Origin: Bog-756 sp963753905
Lineage (GTDB): Bacteria; Actinomycetota; Acidimicrobiia; Acidimicrobiales; RAAP-2
Reading direction: 5' to 3'
NCBI GenBank assembly: GCA_963753905.1
Contig: CAVWDZ010000002.1
Location: 124,001-188,000, forward strand
DNA length: 64,000 bases
Shown here: piece after piece, positions 61,844 through 64,000 of the stretch
Numbering within the stretch: the first letter of the stretch is position 1
Layout of the letters: every line of letters begins with the position of its first letter
The notes under the pieces: model-generated
The model's input: the letters and a program-made list of their open reading frames with translations, nothing else
What the model was told of the DNA's origin: nothing
Databases searched by the model: none
Translations under genes and position numbers: made by a program

Positions 61844-64000
61844 TCAGGTCGCGATCTGCGGTGCCTCTACGTCCACCTCGACGCCCAGCCGGGGCACGAT
61901 TCGGTCGAGCCACCGCGGCATCCACCAGTTGGCGTCGCCCAATACCTCCATGATCGACGGCACCAGCACCATGCGCACCAGTGTGGCGTCGATGAGGATG
62001 GCCGAGGCCAGTCCCAGCCCGAAGACCTTGAGGACGTGCAGCGGGTCGCCGAACACGAACGAGCCGAAGACGCAGATCATGATGGCGGCGGCCGCGGTGA
62101 TCACCCGGGCGGTCTTGGCCAACCCGTCGGCCACCGCGGTCGAGTTCTCACCGGTCAACCGCCACTCCTCCCGGATGCGTGAGAGGAGGAAGACCTCGTA
62201 GTCCATGGAGAGGCCGAAGAGGATCGTGAACATCATCAGGGGGATCCACGGGTCGATCGGGCCGGTCGCCCCGATCCCGAAGAACCCGCCCAGCCAGCCC
62301 CACTGGAAGACCGCCACAATGACCCCGTAGGCGGCGCCGACCGAGAGCAGGTTGACGATGACTGCCTTGAGCGGGATGGCAAGCGACCGGAACACTGCCA
62401 TGAGCAGGAGGAACGAGAGCAGGAGGACCACACCGATGACCAGGGGGAGCCGAGCGGACAGATAGGAGGACGCGTCGATGGATCCCGCCGTTTCGCCGCC
62501 GACGTAGGCCGCCACCCCGGTGCCGGAGGTGACCGCGGGGATCACCTGGTCGCGTAGGTGGTTGACCAGCGCCTCGGTCTTTACCGTCTGCGGCGCGGTC
62601 GTGGGGTAGGCGATGACCACGGCCGCCGTGCCCGACGGGTTGTAGACGGCCGGGGTGGCGAACGCGACCCCGGGGGTGGCCCGGACCTCCGAGGCGAGGT
62701 GGTCGGCCGCGGCGTGGTCGCCGGGTGGCACCGTTGCGGCGACCACCAGGGGACCGTTGAACCCGGGCCCGAACCCCGTGGCCAGCGCGTCGAAGGCCTG
62801 CCGCGTCGTGCTGGTGGCCGGGTCGTTCCCCGCGTCGGTGAAGGCCAGCCGCATCGAAAAGAAGGGCAGGGCGAGGCAGACCAGGATCACCACGGCAGAC
62901 AGGCCGGCAACGACCGGATGACGCTGGACGGTGCGGCTCCACCGGTACCAGAAGCCCCGCGTCGTCGATCCGGCCCCACTCTGGAGGAGACCCGGGATCC
63001 GCAGGTTGTCGATGGCGCGGCCGGAGAAGCCGAGCATGGCGGGCAGCAGCGTGACCGCGGCCAGCATGACCAGCAGCACCGCGGCGATGGCCCCGACGGC
63101 CAGGCCCCGCATGAACGGTAGCTGCAGGAGAAAGAGGCCGAGGAGCGAGATGATGACCGTGGTGCCGGCGAAGAGCACGGCCCGGCCGGAGGTGGCCAAC
63201 GAGATCGCGACCGCGTCGCGGGGGTCCCGTTTCTCGCTCAGGCCGGCCCGGTAGCGGGTCACCACGAACAGGGCGTAGTCGATGCCGACGCCGAGTCCGA
63301 TCATGGCCATGATCTCGGGCGCGAAGGTCGGCGTCGTCACGACGTGGGAGAGCAGATCGAGGACGGCGAAGGCGACCGCGATCCCGAAGATCGCGGTGAT
63401 GATCGGCAGGCCCATCGCCACCACCGACCCGAAGGCCAACAGCATGATGATGATGGCGGCCAGGATGCCGAAGCCCTCGCTCGAACCCGGCTTCGCCCCG
63501 GCGACGAGTCCGATCGCCTCGCCACCGAGCGCGACCTGGTACCCGGAGACCTGGAAGTGCTGGGCGGTGTTCACGACCGCCTGGACGGCCGAGGTCGGCA
63601 GGTTGCCCGCCAACTCGTCGAAATCGACCCGGATGTAGGCGATGTGCCCGTTGCGCGACACCTGGCTTGCACCACCCGCAGCGAGCGGGCTGGTCACCGC
63701 GGACACGTGGGCGAGGGGCTCGAGGGCCTTGGCCAGTGCGCGGGTCCGGGCCTGGTTGGACCGGTCGGCGAAGGGCGCCGACGTGGTGATGACCACCTGG
63801 GCCGGGCTCCCGGCCAGGGCGGGGAAGTCGCTGTTGAGGATCTGCTGGGCCTGCTGGGTGCCGCCCGAGAGGTTGTTGGTGAACGAGCTTCCCGCCGCCT
63901 GCGCCAGGACGTTGACCGCCACCAGTCCGACGATCCAGGCCAGGAGCACCCACCACCGATGGTCGTGGCACCACCCGGCCAGCCGAGCCAGGGTGCTCTG
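61844..64000 (-). CDS. MMPL/RND-family transporter, truncated at window edge
   Basis: The frame runs off the right end at 64000 and gives 718 residues. The N-terminal helix WWVLLAWIVGLVAVNVLA is present, so only a few residues are missing. Two RND-type repeats show GLGVGIDYALFVVTRYRAGL and FGLSMDYEVFLLSRIREEW, the MMPL signatures that resemble the proton-relay Asp-Tyr motif. Large external loops lie between helices. MMPL proteins export lipids (as in MmpL3/MmpL8) or drugs in actinobacteria. The true start must lie beyond the window. Confidence 0.93.
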   Translation of the reverse strand, partial: QSTLARLAGWCHDHRWWVLLAWIVGLVAVNVLAQAAGSSFTNNLSGGTQQAQQILNSDFPALAGSPAQVVITTSAPFADRSNQARTRALAKALEPLAHVSAVTSPLAAGGASQVSRNGHIAYIRVDFDELAGNLPTSAVQAVVNTAQHFQVSGYQVALGGEAIGLVAGAKPGSSEGFGILAAIIIMLLAFGSVVAMGLPIITAIFGIAVAFAVLDLLSHVVTTPTFAPEIMAMIGLGVGIDYALFVVTRYRAGLSEKRDPRDAVAISLATSGRAVLFAGTTVIISLLGLFLLQLPFMRGLAVGAIAAVLLVMLAAVTLLPAMLGFSGRAIDNLRIPGLLQSGAGSTTRGFWYRWSRTVQRHPVVAGLSAVVILVCLALPFFSMRLAFTDAGNDPATSTTRQAFDALATGFGPGFNGPLVVAATVPPGDHAAADHLASEVRATPGVAFATPAVYNPSGTAAVVIAYPTTAPQTVKTEALVNHLRDQVIPAVTSGTGVAAYVGGETAGSIDASSYLSARLPLVIGVVLLLSFLLLMAVFRSLAIPLKAVIVNLLSVGAAYGVIVAVFQWGWLGGFFGIGATGPIDPWIPLMMFTILFGLSMDYEVFLLSRIREEWRLTGENSTAVADGLAKTARVITAAAAIMICVFGSFVFGDPLHVLKVFGLGLASAILIDATLVRMVLVPSIMEVLGDANWWMPRWLDRIVPRLGVEVDVEAPQIAT

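Overview
The window is chromosomal DNA from a high-GC Gram-positive (actinobacterial) genome. GC-rich third positions, GTG/TTG starts, dnaX-recR with an adjacent small SRP RNA, fused C-terminal B12 mutase, two WS/DGAT acyltransferases and PadR/NarL regulators point to Actinomycetota. A member of class Acidimicrobiia is my best guess, but the sequence alone does not prove it. I see no rRNA, CRISPR array, prophage or intact insertion sequence.

Positions 1-16,100 are housekeeping and small metabolic genes: tRNA-Tyr, YajQ, three small membrane proteins including GtrA, a GH1 glycosidase, TesB thioesterase, citrate synthase, UDP-sulfoquinovose synthase, RmuC, type II NADH dehydrogenase, PhoU, aspartokinase plus aspartate-semialdehyde dehydrogenase, and two tandem cyclophilins. 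Positions 16,100-25,000 hold a coherent acyl-CoA block: 3-hydroxybutyryl-CoA dehydrogenase, an ethylmalonyl-CoA-mutase-type B12 enzyme, acyl-CoA carboxylase beta with a tiny partner subunit, an ethyl/methylmalonyl-CoA epimerase, crotonyl-CoA carboxylase/reductase and a thiolase. Together these are most of the acetyl-CoA to methylmalonyl-CoA half of the ethylmalonyl-CoA pathway. Positions 25,000-29,000 hold SixA-like phosphatase, recR, dnaX, SRP RNA, tRNA-Ser(GGA) and tadA.

Positions 29,000-41,000 hold a GH5 lipoprotein, an unusual Clp_N / ClpX-zinc-finger / NTF2-like fusion, a PadR-controlled FtsX-type ABC exporter, and a sensor kinase/response regulator pair followed by a second ABC system. 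G/C-block inverted motifs recur upstream of the last two units.

Positions 41,000-58,800 look like an accessory region with less extreme GC. It contains a KAS III-like enzyme, an SDR, two WS/DGAT wax ester/triacylglycerol synthases, a small protein with a Lys/Ala/Pro-rich tail, an alpha/beta hydrolase, GpsA, tRNA-Ser(CGA) followed by a degraded transposase end, a diguanylate cyclase, DUF4395, a GHMP kinase, a zinc alcohol dehydrogenase with a duplicated 3' end, a secreted Cys-rich protein, a membrane glycosyltransferase, an SRPBCC protein and an unlisted 59-residue Cys-rich ORF. Several promoters here share the palindromic core GGGNC-N4-GNCCC, the core of the mycobacterial DosR (dormancy) box. 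The most interesting hypothesis from this window is therefore a DosR-type regulon controlling neutral-lipid storage. The window ends with a PAS-GGDEF-EAL protein, a possibly frameshifted small membrane gene and a truncated MMPL exporter.
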